Shown here: positions 1 to 14,340 of the stretch, in pieces
How positions within the stretch are numbered: position 1 is the first letter of the stretch
Layout: every line of letters starts with the position of its first letter
NCBI GenBank assembly: GCA_034008185.1
Contig: CM067081.1
Coordinates: 80,744,765-80,808,764 of the forward strand
Reading direction: 5' to 3'
Length of the DNA: 64,000 nucleotides
Source: Gorsachius magnificus
Taxonomy: Eukaryota; Chordata; Aves; Pelecaniformes; Ardeidae
Notes under the pieces: generated by a model
What the model saw: the letters and a program-made list of their open reading frames with translations, nothing else
What the model was told of the DNA's origin: nothing
The model's database searches: none
Position numbers and translations under genes: made by a program

Positions 1-2105
1 ACAGGCAAGGTAAGGAACAGAGGACAGTTAACAACAGGGATGTGTACTTACATTATTATTGTAATAATTCACTGCATTATTTCAGCAGGCTACATCAAAT
101 CTCTTAATCTCTTTATATATTATTAGTGCTAATAGTTATGTATTAACAGTTCATTTTTTGCCCCTGAAAGAATAAGGAAATAATATGAACATTGAGCTTC
201 TGCCTCCGACATTTTAGTGCAAACCTGGGAAATAAACTTACTAAGGCACATTCTCACATCATACACTGACTACGTTTGCCCTATGTGTTTTAGCAGGAAA
301 AGGCACGAAAATTTGTTAATTAATATTATAACATTAATCAAACCTGCAAACTCAGATAGCAGACAGTATCCCTACAGCAGCAGCCACATTTTTGTTATGG
401 CCTTCCTGCAGTATCTTCATGCACCAATATACTGTTGAGCAGCTTTGCTCTTAAAAACTCTTCATTGCTGTTCCTCGGGTGAGGTGCAGGCACGTAACAG
501 AGGCAGAGAGCTGACTGGGAGGGTTTTTTTTCCTTCAGCATATCAGAGTCATAAGAGCAGTCAGAATTTAAAAATCTTCTACAAAGATTGAAATAAATGG
601 GGGTACTTTTTTCTCAGAAAGAAAAAAGAAAAAAAAAAACAGAAAAAATAAACAAGAGAAGGCAAGCTAAAACATAAAAGGCTGCCACAGAGTCAAAAGG
701 AATAATCTGTGCTCCACATCCATTATGAATAGAAATAAAAAAGAAGAAAACTGCAGTTCTACCCTGTACCCTTCTCTCCCTCTTGCTGCCCCCCTCCCAA
801 CCACCAGGTCTCTGCAATCTCGCCTAGGATTTGAGTCTTGCTTGATTTGCAAAATAAGGTGGAATGGGGGACAAATTTACCCTCTTAATGCACACATTCA
901 AAGCTGCCACTGCTATATGGAGAGTGAGAGCTGGAGAAGAAGTGAAATCTGTGCTGACCCTCAGGCTACAAACTGAATGTTGCATTACTGAGTATCAGCT
1001 GGGCCTCTAGGGTGACTGTATCAAATGAAACATAAACAACGGTATCCAACGTGACAGAAAATAGCATATCAGATCAGAAATTAAAAACTAAATCTGTCTG
1101 AGCAATTTACAGAGGTGGGTGGTTTTATCCTGGCTTTTGCTCTCAGACAAGAAAAGCCTTTACTGCATGAAATTATCAGGTGAGTCTGAGCACAGTCCTG
1201 GTCTTTCAGGTATTTTTTTATAGTATTCGTAGGGTATATAGATGATCTGGGGGCTTTTTTTTTTTTTTTAATTCAAGCTGTACTCTGATTATTCATGCTT
1301 CATTTGAAGACAAGAAAATCAGATGCACTAATTTTTCACGGTTTGTGTACCTGTGTCTCTTACACATAGTCTCTTGTAGCATGGGCATCACATTATTAGT
1401 TGAGTCCCTTCAAACAGTGCATTAAGCAACCTGAGTGACAGCCGTCAGCTTTGCCTTCTTTCTTATTTTTTCTGAGAATTGTTTGTTGAGCGAAGCTATT
1501 TGGCTTCATATTTCAATAGCTATACACACATGCTTCCTGTTAGTAAACATACATTGCTTTAAGATCAGCACAGGCAACTCATACTTCTGCATGAATGGCA
1601 TGGGGTAGGTGATGGTAATCCTATGGGAGCCATTTCATAGCCTCTGGGACTCCAGTGGGAGTCAGTCCTCTGTCTCTTCAGATTGGCCTTACCTGAAGAA
1701 AGCTCCATCAGGAAAAAATATGGGTCATTATCTTTGTCCTCAAACTTTGGGTGATTGTTTATGTTTATTGAGCACTTTCTGTGGGGCACCAGGACAAAAA
1801 AGGACTGAAATATTGACATTTTTCTTGCCAAGCATATTAACTTGAAAAAAAATTGCAATATCTAGGATATTAATACTACAAGGAACACATGGACCTTGGA
1901 ATGCTCTAAAAGTGACATGTTTGATATGCCCCAGTTCTATTAATGTCATTCTGAGATGAATCTTGAGGTACAGAGACCTAATTTCTGGTACTGATCTGAC
2001 ATTAGCTATGTCTATGTCAGCAAGAAGTCCAGCACAAAAGCAGCACATCAATAGTAGCAGTTGGTGTTGAGGATTCCCTATCCACTTCATCTGCATGTGG
2101 GGGCA
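1..2105. other. Unique AT-rich non-coding DNA
   Basis: No gene or recognisable transposon is visible. Short open frames on both strands are low in complexity or interrupted and match no family I know. Homopolymer runs occur at about 620-640 (A-rich) and 1254-1269 (T run). The segment ends at the first LTR. Confidence 0.6.
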
Positions 2106-2667
2106 GGTCATGGAGGGTTGACCCCAAGCAGCAACCAAGCACCCACACAGCTGCTTGCTCACTTCCCACTCCCAGTGGGACAGCAGAGAGAATAGGAAGA
2201 GCAAAACCAATTAAATCAATTAAATTTGTGAGTCAAGACAAAAACAGTTTAATAGCGGAAAGGAAAAAAAAAAAAAAAGTGATGCAAAAGCAGTCACTCA
2301 CCACCTCCCACAGGGAGACCAATGCTTAACAATGCCAAGCAATGGCCACCTTGGAAGCTGAAAACCCTTTTCTTCTTCCCCTACCGCAGTTTTTATTGCT
2401 GAGCATGTCATGATATGGTCCCTTTGGTCAGTTCAGGTCAGCTGTCCTGGCTGTGTCCCCTCCCAATCTCTTGCCCACCCCCAGCCTACTCACTGGGAGG
2501 ACAGAGTGAAAAAACTAAGCTTTGACATGGTGTTCAGTACCTGCTCAGCAATAGCCAAAGTATTGATGTGTTACCAACAGTGGTTTAGGCACAAATCCAA
2601 AACACAGCACCATATGGGCTGCTGTGAAGAAAGTTACCTCTATCCCAGTCAGACCCAATACAGGGAA
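2101..2667. repeat. Probable 5-bp target site duplication around the old LTR
   Basis: GGGCA directly precedes and GGGAA directly follows the LTR, a match at 4 of 5 positions. Five base pairs is the usual duplication length for ERVL-class integration. The left LTR boundary was inferred by aligning to the younger copy, so the assignment is tentative. Confidence 0.5.
2106..2662 (-). mobile_element. Solo LTR, avian ERVL-like, old copy
   Basis: This 557-bp block aligns by eye along its whole length with the LTR at 43234-43798. Shared landmarks, in the same order, are the pyrimidine-rich CAGTGGGA region near the start, the GTTTAATAG stretch, the GCTGAGCATG block, the GTCAGCTGTCC block, the CCCCTCCCA block, and the CACAAATCCAAAACACAG block near the end. 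The reverse complement is the sense orientation, because in the younger copy the TATA-like box reads correctly on the minus strand. Here that box has decayed to ATAAAAA-like sequence. The left terminal dinucleotide appears mutated (GG instead of TG), while the right end keeps CA. Flanking GGGCA (2101-2105) and GGGAA (2663-2667) could be a 5-bp target duplication with one change. Only about two CpGs remain, and an A run of about 16 lies near 2262-2277. No gag, pol or env lies beside it, so it is a recombined solo LTR. Confidence 0.85.
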
Positions 2668-4844
2668 GAGGGTGCTACTTTAGAGTAGCTCTTGTCTCAC
2701 CTCAGTAGCTCCATGATAATGCCCATTATCAGCTGGAGCACCTTCTGGATGTGATTTTTTGGAAGACATCTTCAGCTCAGTTTCATCTGAAAGACGTCCA
2801 GTTCATGCACTCTTGAATGAGTCTACAGTTTGAACCAGAGCCTGGTAAAGGTTTCAGAAGAACACAGCTCACCCAAGCTGCAACACCCACATGGAAAGCA
2901 TGGAGTGTGTCCCCAGCTGTCAGCCAGCCTTCTGCCAGAAACACAAATGTCCTGAGAGAAGTGGTATGACAAGGCATGAGTTTGGACTTCTTGTGGCCAC
3001 AGTTCACCAGCTGGGCATTAGGCACCATGCAAATAGGCATTTGAACTGGGAAACCAGATTGCTAATGAGAGTGTGAGCCGAACATTTCTGCTGTCCCTGA
3101 CGGAGAGGCAGGAATCATCAGCCATGGGACAGGTCTAAAAACTGGAAACAGTGCCAAAAAAAGCATTACAGATGAAAAAAATTATATCCTTTCGGTAGCC
3201 TAGAAGGTGAGAGAAAATAACTCCAGGGCAAGCTATGACCTAGAAAAAAAAACTTTTTCTGGATTTGATCAGTTCTGATTTTTTTAATTTTTGTTTCTGA
3301 TTTTACATAAGTCAGGCAAGTTGAGAGGGATTACATGAACACAATTGCCTCTAAAAGAGGCAGCTATGCTGTGTTATTAATACAGGGACTTCTTCAAAAG
3401 GTGGCTGAGAGTATTTGTATGGATTTCACTGGGAGACTGAAGAGCATCCAGAGAACATCCAGGAACACGCTGAAAACTGCTTGCTTTGTCATATGCATAA
3501 TTTGGTTGGGTTTTGCAATCAAAGACGAAGAACAAGGCAGCATTGATCTTTTCTGATACCCTGCCTCAAAACATAAGGCCTCTCTGAGAAAGAGGTTTTG
3601 GGCTAATCTCTGTAAAGAGGTTTCTGATAGCTTCTCATGGGGAAGACAAACCAACTGGCCAACTACCACTGCTCATTGCAGCCACTTTCTGCTCTCCTCA
3701 GAGGCTTACCTGGCTGTGTGAGCAGTGCCGACGACTTACCGCTTGCTCACCCACTCCAAAAAAGGGTGCTGGGTGCCGTGTGGGCTCCCAAGGCAGTGCG
3801 GTACAACTGGGGGAAAGTTCCCATTCAGGCTGAAAAAATTTATGTGCTGCATTACGCACAACCACATTGCCAGAGAGCTCTGAAGTGTTTTGTTCTGTTT
3901 TTCCTGTGGGTATATATGAAGAGAGCTTTCTGTTACAATATAGATTCTTTATGAGAAATAATTAGGCACAGAAAGGGCCCCAGGGAAGCCAGGGGGAGAT
4001 AATCTAACGCAGGGATGTCCCATTGCAATTAGGAATTTACAGAGACAGAGTATATGCTAATGAGCATCTTCTCTCTTACCACTTAATTTCTGATATGCCC
4101 AGCGCCTTAAACCAGAAAAAGAATTTCTTCATGCTTTTCTACCTAGAAAATTGTATTTTAGAGTTTAAAAGGAAGAAAAGGAGAAAGATGTCTGAGCAGC
4201 TTTAAGAGAAAAAAATAGCCCCAAAAATTTCCCTAATGTAAGCTATAATGAAAGATGTAAGGGTGAAAAAAAAAAAAAAGGTGTTGTTCAGTTCTTGTTG
4301 TTGGGCAGGATTTTTACTTTTTAAATCCTACTATTATTGGGAGGGTTTGATTGGTTTAGTATTCTCACTAGTCCTCTACAAAATGCCAAGAACTGTACCA
4401 ACAGTATCCCACATCTCTCCCTATTACACCAGAGGGAGAGGCTGAATCGCAGCAAAAGATGCTTCTTGCCTCATTAGGACATGAGGGTCTCATCAAAAGA
4501 GACATGAGCTGGTAGAAATAACCAGCCAGGATACCTGCAAAGCATTTCCCATTACTGCAGCACACCCAGCTAGCTACAGAATATAAGGAAAAAATCATTA
4601 TGGGGAAAAGATTGCTATGCCACTACTGAGGTCATATCTTTTTGTTGTGTATCAATAAATAAAGAAGGAAAAACATAAATAGAATGCTGTTATATATTAA
4701 CCTCTGTGGAAGCAGGATTATCTTTTATGTATCCTTAAGATTGTTTTCAAATGCCCCTTAGCATTTTTACAGTGACACAAGGCACTTGGGGCTGGATCGC
4801 AAGCTAATTCTTATAGACAGAAAGACTGCCGTTGTCGCTGTCTG

Positions 4845-4925
4845 GCAGCTTAGATTTAGATTACAAGCCCTTCAGTGCAGTGACCTTGATGATGTTTTGT
4901 GTCCACATAGATCAGCCACCGTAAT
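4845..4925 (+). mobile_element. LINE L2 3'-end fragment
   Basis: The order TTAGATTACAAGC, CCTTCAGTGCAGTGACC, then TTTTGTGTCC and a decayed CTAGCAC-like block follows the conserved L2 3' end (in consensus: gattgtaagctc, a gggcagggacc block, tgtctttg, cctagcac). L2 is a very old amniote LINE, and only its 3' end is usually recognisable in birds. The call rests on the remembered consensus and on a second, similar copy at about 57515-57590. Confidence 0.55.
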
Positions 4926-7900
4926 TTTGTTTTCTTTCCTAAAGATATAATTAAAAAGGAAGCATGGATCTAACGGATGTCACTTTCTCCTATATCATAA
5001 GACTAAGCTAAAAAAACCCAAAAACCAAACATAAATTTGTTTACAGAAAGAACAGAAAAGTTAACAGCAGCAGTGAAATGGAAAAAAAACCCTTTTTTGA
5101 TTAGGTCACTCAAATCCTGCATTCACACTGCTGATCATATTGGTAGAGATGCCACCTGTCAGGCTGGAGAGGTAATAAAGTACAAAGAGGGATATTAAGG
5201 ATGTCGGGAAAGTGTTTACAGCTACCACCCATGTACACTCATCTGCACAAAAGCAAGAGTAGCAGCTCAGTTTTGATGAAACCAATACCGGTAGGAAAAC
5301 AGCTTCCCCTGCTCAGAGGAGAGAAGACGAGAGCAGGAGAGAGACAGTTTTAGATGAAGCCTCAGAAGGCCTTTCAAGTGATGCAGGCAATTAAGACTTC
5401 ACATGACGACACCTAGGAAATGCCGTGGTTATACCGTACCTGCTTTCTCTGCGCCCTGAAGCAGAATCCATTGCAACAAACGTAAGGAATGTATTCACTG
5501 CCTTTATGTATCCCTTCTACTGTTTTCCTGGTTGAAAATAATAGTGTGTGTACTTCAGAGTACTTTTGGTACAGAATATATCACAGTGATGTTTTACAGT
5601 CCAGTTACTACTCTGTCGAGAGCAAATAATGCAGCGTTTGTTTGGGGTTTTTTTTCCATGTTATTAGGGCTGGAGGCAAGAGCTAGCAGTGGGGGATTTC
5701 TTGCTGTATATGATAAGTAGAGGCTTGAATCACCTTTGGGAAATTCTTTTTGCTTTGCAAAATACCCCTCTTCCAACTTTTCTATCCCTCTTGTGGTTTT
5801 CGCTTTTCATGCAACAAGGGTAATGAGAAGGAAACATTCTGATGCACAGCCAGACAAATAATGCCATTAATCATGCCAACCTTCAAAGTCTAACTGACCT
5901 GCTTTTATTTCAACCCCCTCCCCTTAGCTTTTTCCCAGAGTGCACTGTTTCTTTTGAGGTCTGGGTCAGCACCACGCTCTGCCGCCAGCCCTTTGCAACG
6001 TGCATGAGCCATCCCAGCTCCCAAGATCTTGAGGCAATTCCCTGATACAGCTGAAGAAGAAGGGAGAAGAGCAAATATCCTCAAGGGCAAGGAAGGAAGG
6101 GTCCAGATTTTTCTTTTTTGCCTGGGAGTCCTGATACTGTGGGATAATCTGCCGTACTGGAAAGATGCCTCTTCCTTTTGCCACCAATAAACACCATTCA
6201 TCTGAGGGGGGAGCAGACACACTGGCTCCTTCAGCACCGCGTGTGCGTGTTTCAGACTGAGCGGTTTCTGGGCTGGGAAAATGAGGCATTTTTATAAGTG
6301 GGCACCCTGGCTGCCATCAGCCGTGATTGTGAAAATGCCATATTTGTTTCTTCTGTCCTTGGGGCCAGGAAATGACTCACTTTTCTGTTTCATAACACTA
6401 GCCTGCCAGACATCGTTTTTAAGATGTTCCTAGTCAAATAATCAGGGATGATACGAATCTCCCAATTTTGTCTGCTATACTCTGCAAAGCCTCATACAGA
6501 CATCTGTCTCCTGCTCTGCCTCACCACCCCTTGGGACTCTCCCTGATGACTTCTTCCACCAGCGCTTGTGATGGACGGGAATAGCCTTCCTTTGTTTCTC
6601 CCTTGTCACGCTTTTCTTCTTTTTGCTTCCTCATAGAGTACACTGTTCCCCAGATTCATTTTTCCTCCTGCAGTCAACCTCTCCCTCTGTTGCATCCAGT
6701 CACTCTCATCAAGGCATCGTACCCCATATCAGGAAGCCCTGAGTTAGGTAAGAAGGCCAGAAAATCTTGAGTTACCTGTATGTAACTTCCCCTCTCCCAC
6801 TGTATCTTTAAATTTTCTTCTGAACTTCCCTAGCTGTACCTCTAAATTCACCGATCTGATCTTCTGTTGGGCAATGTTTCGTACAGAAATAGTTCCAGAA
6901 AATCTTTCTCGTGAATAATAGATCCCTTAAATTATTCATATAGGCATTTCCACTATCTCTTCTCCTGTTGGGGTCAAGATGTTAGACTAAACAGAGCAAT
7001 GACTTGGTGTAACATACTCAGTGTGCCTTTTATCGTGCTTCTGTTTGGTTTTGGTTTTCTCCCCAGTCTTTGTCTTGAAAGTAAACATGATTATATTTGG
7101 AGCCCAAATAATATTGACAAAGCACAACATAGTTGCTTTTGTTTGTTGCCATTTTCTCTGATTTATTTATGTTTCTAAAGAGTATCATAACAGTTTGATA
7201 ACCCCCTGGTGATTAACTTGACAAGAACTTTAGTTGTTAATTAGGTACTGCTTACAGATTATAAATATTCCCTTATAGACTTTTCACTCAATTATATGAA
7301 GACAACAAACATATATAGAATTAAATCCAAGCAATTTACTTCAACCCAGCATGGTAAATAATAACTAGAGGTTTTATCAGAGATCAAATGCTAGCTGCTG
7401 AGCTGGGAAATGAAAGCAATTACAATTCCGATGTTTTTAAGAAGAACACAGTCTTTCTCTCAAGCTCTCTTTCTTGGGGACTGGCTGTAATCAGATCTCT
7501 TTGGCTTCTGCACCTCCACTTCACATTTCCTACAGATCCTCGAAACAGCCCAGTGCATATATACTTCAAACAACAGTCCTTTCCAAGGGTGCTGGAAATA
7601 CAAGGATGCTTACAGTGTGGGGCAAGGATTATGCTGAAGGCATTGAAGAACAATGACTCGGTCATGGGATTGTTTTTCTTTCAAGAATATATTTCAGATC
7701 TTTGAAATAAGCAAGAAGGTCCACCATCAGAATTTGCCAGCATGAATTAGAAGTTGAAGGAAGGGAATATTTTCTCCTTTGCTGGGATCTGAAATAAATT
7801 GCAGTAAACAAAAAACAAAACAAAAAAAAATCATAAAACATCCAGGACAATTTCCTTCCATTCGTGTCAGAAGTACATCAATGGTTGGTTATAGATGAAT

Positions 7901-10900
7901 CACTACGAACATTGTTTTCACTTCATCATAGAAGAAGGAGGCATGCATAGCTTTTCAGTTTAATTTGAAATAGCGTATCATCCTGACAAGCTGAAGAAAT
8001 ACAGAGACAGTATCGATTTTAATGGTCCCTTTTTCTGTTTCTGGGTTCAGCGGTTCCCTCAAATTTCTTTAACTGGCAAATGTCGGTACTTGTTCTGAAT
8101 GTGCCTAGAAAAATAATATTCCTTTTCTTTATGTCCTTTCAAATTTACTAAGTTCATACCCTTTTCCAGAGCAAATCTGCAGAAAGCTTTCATAATATAC
8201 ATAGAGATATGATATGAATACTGATATGAGATTGGGGAGACAGCTCTTCAATGAAATAGAACACTGTTACCTTAGCAACCTGCCATCATAAGCCTGGATT
8301 TTTTAATATTTCCAAAGAGGTACAATTTTGGGAGGGGACATAGAAAATAAACAAAGGGTCGGTAAACAAAAAGTACTGTAAGTAATCTTTTCATACTACA
8401 TGTTATTGATATGTCAGTATCTCATCCGTTCTTTATCCTAAGCAGAACATTTCACCTGCCATGTGGCTCACTTCTCCAGCTGAAGGGTACTTCATAGCAA
8501 CTCCTGAAGAAGTCATGACCATGTATGTGACAGGACCCGTGCTCCATGCTCAGCTGAAGGTATTTCCTCACCAAATGCTCACACTCTTTCAGAGTAACCT
8601 GAGGCTACAAAAGGCCCCAGTGACTTCAGGGAGCTGCACTTGCACAATAAAATACAAATCAAACACATTTAGAAACCTCCCAGGTCCTATACTGGAAGCT
8701 AATAATTATGATCTATGTCATTGGTAACAGCTCCTATATTTATTTGTGCGATGCTTCTTGTTAAGATTTTCACTCACTTATAAATCTGACAGGTCTTAGT
8801 TATTGAGGCTATATTCTCATGCTTAAGAATTACCTGAAAATAGTTTATTGATAACTCTGTGGACTCTGTTAGCAACATTTCTGTGATCACTCTCTTGTTT
8901 GCAAAAATCCAAGATTCAGAATTTCCTTAAAGAACAAATGTCCCTGAAAGAGTACATATTTTTTCTTGAGGACAGAAGGAGGTGAGGAGATGGAACTGCT
9001 TCAACCTTTCTCTAATATTTTTCCCCTAAGTGGATTTGCATGGTACATTGAACTAAATGATATTGACTTGATGTTTGGTCTAGACCTTTGAAGTATACTG
9101 GATGCTGTTCGATATTAAGCATTTATGCTGAATCAGATGCTTTGTTTTTGCTGCACCTCTGAGTTAGGCAATGTACCATGAACAATAAAGAAATGCACCT
9201 ACCAAAATAATTGTGTGGAAGTTCCTGGGGATGGGAGCCAAGGGACCAGTCTCATTACCATGGATTTAGAATTATACTTTAACATAGTTCAGAACTCTAT
9301 AGTTATCGTGTAAGACCTTATAACATTGTCCTAAGAAGCACTTAGACTTTGTTCTTCCATTTTCAGGAAGAGCTGGCTAGGGGGCTGGCTGCAAGGTGAG
9401 AGCCAGCTGGGCATGGGGTGGGGGTCGGTGTGGCAGCTCGAAGCCTGCCAGAAGCTCCCACGGCCAGTCCTGTCCTCAGGCACCCATCTGCCTGCACCTT
9501 GTTTAATTCATTATCCTCGATCTCTTCCCATTAGGTGCAGGCTCATCACATCACCTCTTTCTTAACCCTTTACTCTGCCTTCCAGGTATTACTTTATATC
9601 TCATATCTGCGCAGAGTTCACTTGCATAATATTCCCATAATATTCCATTTCTACCAGCCATTTTCAGACATCCCTCACTATTCCCCCTTTTATCACCCGG
9701 TTAAAATACCTAAAAATCTATCAGTCAAGGAGCAGCAGATAACAACCTCCAAGTGACCCAGATAGTGTTTGCTGTCACGTTTTGGTTATTTGTGCACATT
9801 GCTGGAGAAATAACAGTTGAAAAGGGAGGGCTGAAGCAGTGCAAAATACGTGACAGTGGCACAAAAATTTCACAAGCAGCTTTTGGTGCAAATAGGAAAG
9901 TGCAAAAAATGTGGCACGCAATGTTCCTAATTAGCTGCTTAGTTTAATTAAAATGGAAATTTTAATGTATGTTAACATTTTGGAAGAAAAAAAGAAAAAA
10001 AAACAGTTGCAAACTTAGTATTCCAAAGCAAAACTATTTATATCACATAATGTCTGGGAGGAATGGCATGCATGAAATGTGTTTGGAATTATGTGGTATC
10101 TATAGTGCAATTTAAAAGCCATTAATAAGATTTAACTAAAGAATAATTCTATAAAAGCCAGAGAAATGCCCTGGATTCCTGTACCAGCAAATAACTCCCC
10201 TGTGTTCATTTGGTGAGTCACCACTGCAAGCAGGAACAGCCTCTAAGTACAAGCCCAGGGAAATCAGCGTGCACTATCCAGCATACTGAAAAAATGACTG
10301 TTACATTTAAAAAAAAAAGGAAACTAAATACACTAATGAAAGATTATCTGACAGAAGTCCCTGAAATTAGTTGAACAGCCAGATAACAACTGAAGCAACC
10401 AGTGTGTAGACAGAAAAAATGTTTGTGTTAACATTGGCTCTTGCTATTTTTCCTGATTTGAAAATAAATTGAGATTGTAAAAATTCTTCCAACTGTCTTA
10501 CTGACTTAGTGCATTTGTAAGCCACATCAGCTTTGAAGAATTTAACATATCTCAACTGAAGCTTAAGTTAGAGATTGGAACCACCATCTCCATGAAAGGA
10601 AAAAAAAATTCTTTACCATGTTTTTGTAATGTTCCAAGTTTAGATGATCTGTATCCACAGCTTTCATCTTTATAAAAGCACATTGTGATACGGATAAACA
10701 ACTTATAAGGCAAGAAAGAATCACCAGCTTAACCTACCCTCTTCATAAGAGTATCTCTAATCATACTCTTGAAATGAAAGCCAGATTCACTGCCCATCCT
10801 TACCATTTGTCTGCTAGAGACCCTTTGGGCTGGCTCTGGGACAACCCTTTAGCTACGCTTGGGAAAACCTTGGCTTGGCTTGCATGGGCTAGGACAAGAC

Positions 10901-12434
10901 CCAGCCTTGGAAAGCACCACCTCTCCTGCCCATGTCTGCAGCAGTACTGCATGACCAACATCCAGCTGCCTACGGAGGTCTTGCATGCCTTACTTTCACC
11001 TTGATTTTGTCCACTTCCCATTTTCAGCATCTGTATCTATCTTATTACACACTGCTGGTGTGTCCAATTATCAAAATATCATTCCCCATACAACCACGAA
11101 TCATCTTAACTGCTCATTTCCCCCAAAGAGCAAGGGAACAGCGATCTTTTACCCAAGATTTTGTTTGAATCCATGACACAATAGTTGAAAAAAGTAATTA
11201 AACAGCACAAGTCAAGAGTCCATTCTCTCCAGTCTGCAAGACCCACTTGTTCAAGCAGTGCCCATTTTACAGTCACATTTTGAGGCTGAACAACCGGACA
11301 TTTTTTAAGTAGCTACCATGACTAGGGATTCTGTTCCACTCTAATTTCTTCATTTAAATGCTGTTTGATGTTGTTTCAAATGTTTTTTGGAAGTCAGTGT
11401 ATTACACTGATGTCAACACAACAAGTAACATGCTCAAGAATATTCCAAATTAGTTAATACTAATTTGATTGCCATTATAAATTGCCCTCCTTTATTGTTT
11501 ATGAAGACACATTTATACTGGCCACTCCACTGTTTTGTCTGAGATAGCTGAAAGGTTTACAACTACCTCAGCAACATATTTCTTCTCTGAAATTTGGGCA
11601 CAACATAAACTGGCTTTTTTTCTAAGGTATTTTAAAATTAACATTAATGACTGAGGAGGTCCCCTATATAGCTCTTCCAATATTTTAATTTTAAGCAGAA
11701 AGCCTAACTACCAAATGTAAAAAGTTAGTGAGCAATAAACATTTATGAAACCAAGTTTCAGTGGTAGAGAAAGACTATAGGCAGTTTTTGATGGATAAAC
11801 TTGGGTTTTTTCAAACATATCTTTTCAGCAAAAAACATCCCGCTTCCCCCAAAATAATTTGTGTTGATAGATCACAGTATCATTTTATGAGAAAATCCAG
11901 GAAAAAGGAAAAGTAGAAGAAATACATGAAAGATTTTCCTCTGAGGTTTTTCCATAATTATTTTATGGCAAGAAGCTGTATGGGAGTGTGGTGAAGTGAT
12001 GTGCTTTGGAGCTGCTCTTTGAAGCTTTCAGCAGCAAGTGGCTTCCTCCCCAGCATGTGTTTTAAATGTTTTGCTGGATTACAGTCCACCTGCACAGGAC
12101 TGTTCTGACCTTTTTACCCTTTCAATATTTTAAACATTTGACCTGCTTTCCTTCCTGCAGTTTTGTTTCCGAGAATGCTCTTGAAATAATTATGTAAATG
12201 TCATCTTAATGTATTTTCACTGCCACGTGCATTTTCAGCCCCCTTATGATGTTATCTTTTCAGAATGCCAGAAAAATGTGAACCAGATGTGCTGAGCACA
12301 AAATACCACAGCAGGGATTTCCCTCACAGCAATCATGATATGGAAGATTTTAGAGGCTCACCATGAAGTAATAGGGCTATTTTTAGTAGCAAGACTGTAA
12401 CACAGGTAATAGAGTTTGAGGTTAAGTATATTGA

Positions 12435-12455
12435 GTGTGTATATACACACACACA
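12435..12455. repeat. GT/TA/CA palindromic microsatellite
   Basis: A perfect 16-bp palindrome, GTGTGTATATACACAC, is followed by further CA repeats. The same palindrome recurs at 29713-29728. It is a dinucleotide repeat that switches strand sense through a TATA centre. Confidence 0.9.
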
Positions 12456-14290
12456 TTTACTGTGCTGAATAATACTGGTCTGCAAGCAAACACTTCAGTG
12501 ATGAAAGAAAATCCAACCCAAAATTGCCTTGGTATTTTAAAATTTGCCACTAGTACTATGGGTTTCTTTAATATTTATAGGTAGCTTGTTTTCTGCATTC
12601 ATTTATAGTATGAGTACAGTAAAAGGATGAATGACAGAAGCTGAGCTGTAGACTGTTGGCATCCCGTATAACTGTATATTGACTTTCATTAGTCAGTTGA
12701 CTCTTGAAATTGCACCGACTAAACACTGGTTCTATATTTGATTGCTGAAGACCTTTGGTTTAGACCTCTTGGGCGAAAGCACAACCGAGCCTTTCAGTCA
12801 AAGTGTCTGTTGCTTATGACAATTTGTTTATGTGTGTTGGACCCATTCCTAAAAAGCATCATTTCTTTGCAATCCCATTCCATAGTCAACAGTGAGACTA
12901 GCACTGGCTTCTTTCTATCACTCTGCAGTAAAGGGTGACTTTTAGTATTTTATTTGCTTATATAATACCCAGTAGAGTAGGACCCAGCCAGGAACTGAGG
13001 CCTTTAACCAGTCCTGAAGTTCATGGGATGGAGCAGGGCTCTGCAGACAGCCCTTTGCCATGTAATCCAGTCTTTTACCCACTAGTGCTAATAGCAAGTG
13101 AACTAACCCATTTCTTCTTCTGCATTAAATCCATGTCTAGCCATAAAAATAGCAGTAATATCAATGGCAGCTGCAGAGTGACCACAGTTTCCAGTATAGC
13201 TGCATTATGTGGAATATCTCCTACAATGTGACCCAGTGTATTATAAGTTGAGGTAGTGCTGGTGGCATCTATGCTTCTATATACGTCTTCCCCGTCACTC
13301 TTCATTTGTACAGAGGTCTTTCTCATTTTGGTGCCTCAGACTTTGGGTTTTTTTACAAATGGAATGAATACTGTGAATACAAAGAGGACAAAACGCTGTA
13401 AAAAGTTATAGAGGGTTACCAGCAAAAGTCCTAGTTTGACCTGATGAATTAAACTCCTCAAGGTATAAAGTTAAAGCAATATTGTATAGATTTTTGCAGA
13501 GACATGGAGAGCTTCTGCTCGGTGGTTGCATTCTACTTTTTTTTTCCTTTCACTTTTTAATTATGTTTATACTGGGCCTAAGCCTAGCTCCATAAAGCCT
13601 GCCACAGACTTGGATGGTTATTCTATCTTTTGACAAAATGTTGGAGTTGGCTGTGAGCTTGCACACATCTGCCATTTGACCTCTGTGAATTATAGCTGGA
13701 TTAAGGTATGCCATGTCTTATTAGCTTAATGGTAGCTGAGTTAGAGAAATCTGCACTCTAATGCACAGATTTCTTTGGTTGTTCATGATTCAAATTCTGT
13801 TGAAACTTCTCAGGGTTGCTTTTAGCACCAAGTCTAAAGTTTAAACACAACTGGCTAAAAGACCCTGAGATAGATACGGTTTTTATATCTTCAAGTGGAT
13901 GAAATTTTCTAAGGCAGAAAGAACAACTCTAGCACATCCTAGAAATCTGTCATAACTGTATGCATTGATAATGAATAGGTTTCTAAACTTATTTCTAGTT
14001 AGATGACTATAATAGATCCTAAACATATTTCTGAATTGGTGCTGAGCACGTCTCATTTGGTCTAATGTAATTTCTGTAGGTAATGCTTGTTTATGATGGA
14101 AAGAGAAAAATCAGTGCTGTGGACTGTGAAACAGTGACTAAACACTGCTAAGAGGTTTGACAGAGGTTTGACAAGGCTCTGATAGGCTGGCAAGAATATT
14201 TCAGATAGACGATGCAGGGGTGTAGTCTTGCAGTATGGGTGTAAAAGGAAAAGACACACAAGAATATGTCAAATGCTGATTCTTTGAAAT

Positions 14291-14340
14291 CACTGGCAGA
14301 ATTCCCACTGAATTAAATAGGACCAGAACTTCATCCTACA
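14291..14340. repeat. Possible old amniote interspersed repeat scrap
   Basis: The wording GGCAGAATTCCCACTGAATT, then a TAGGACCAGAACTTCA-like block, resembles half of an old amniote repeat family with the core 'cccattgacttcaatggga...caggatttca'. The length is too short for certainty. Similar half-copies occur at 18241, 37531, 44451 and 62389. Confidence 0.3.

Larger units (their letters stand above)
2668..14290. other. Unique non-coding DNA, mostly AT-rich
   Basis: No coding gene or RNA gene can be supported. The only repeat I can name is an L2 fragment near 4.85 kb (own entry). Short GC-richer pockets lie at about 9361-9500 and 10790-10990 without a recognisable element. A 16-bp palindrome lies at 12435-12450. 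Sections such as 7080-7280 are rich in TAAT/ATTA and ACAA/TTTGT motifs and free of repeats, which is compatible with conserved enhancers but is not evidence of them. Confidence 0.55.

Noticed and set aside
1740..2210. 156-codon minus-strand open frame
   Set aside because: It runs from unique sequence into the old LTR, has no domain and no conserved motif; judged chance.
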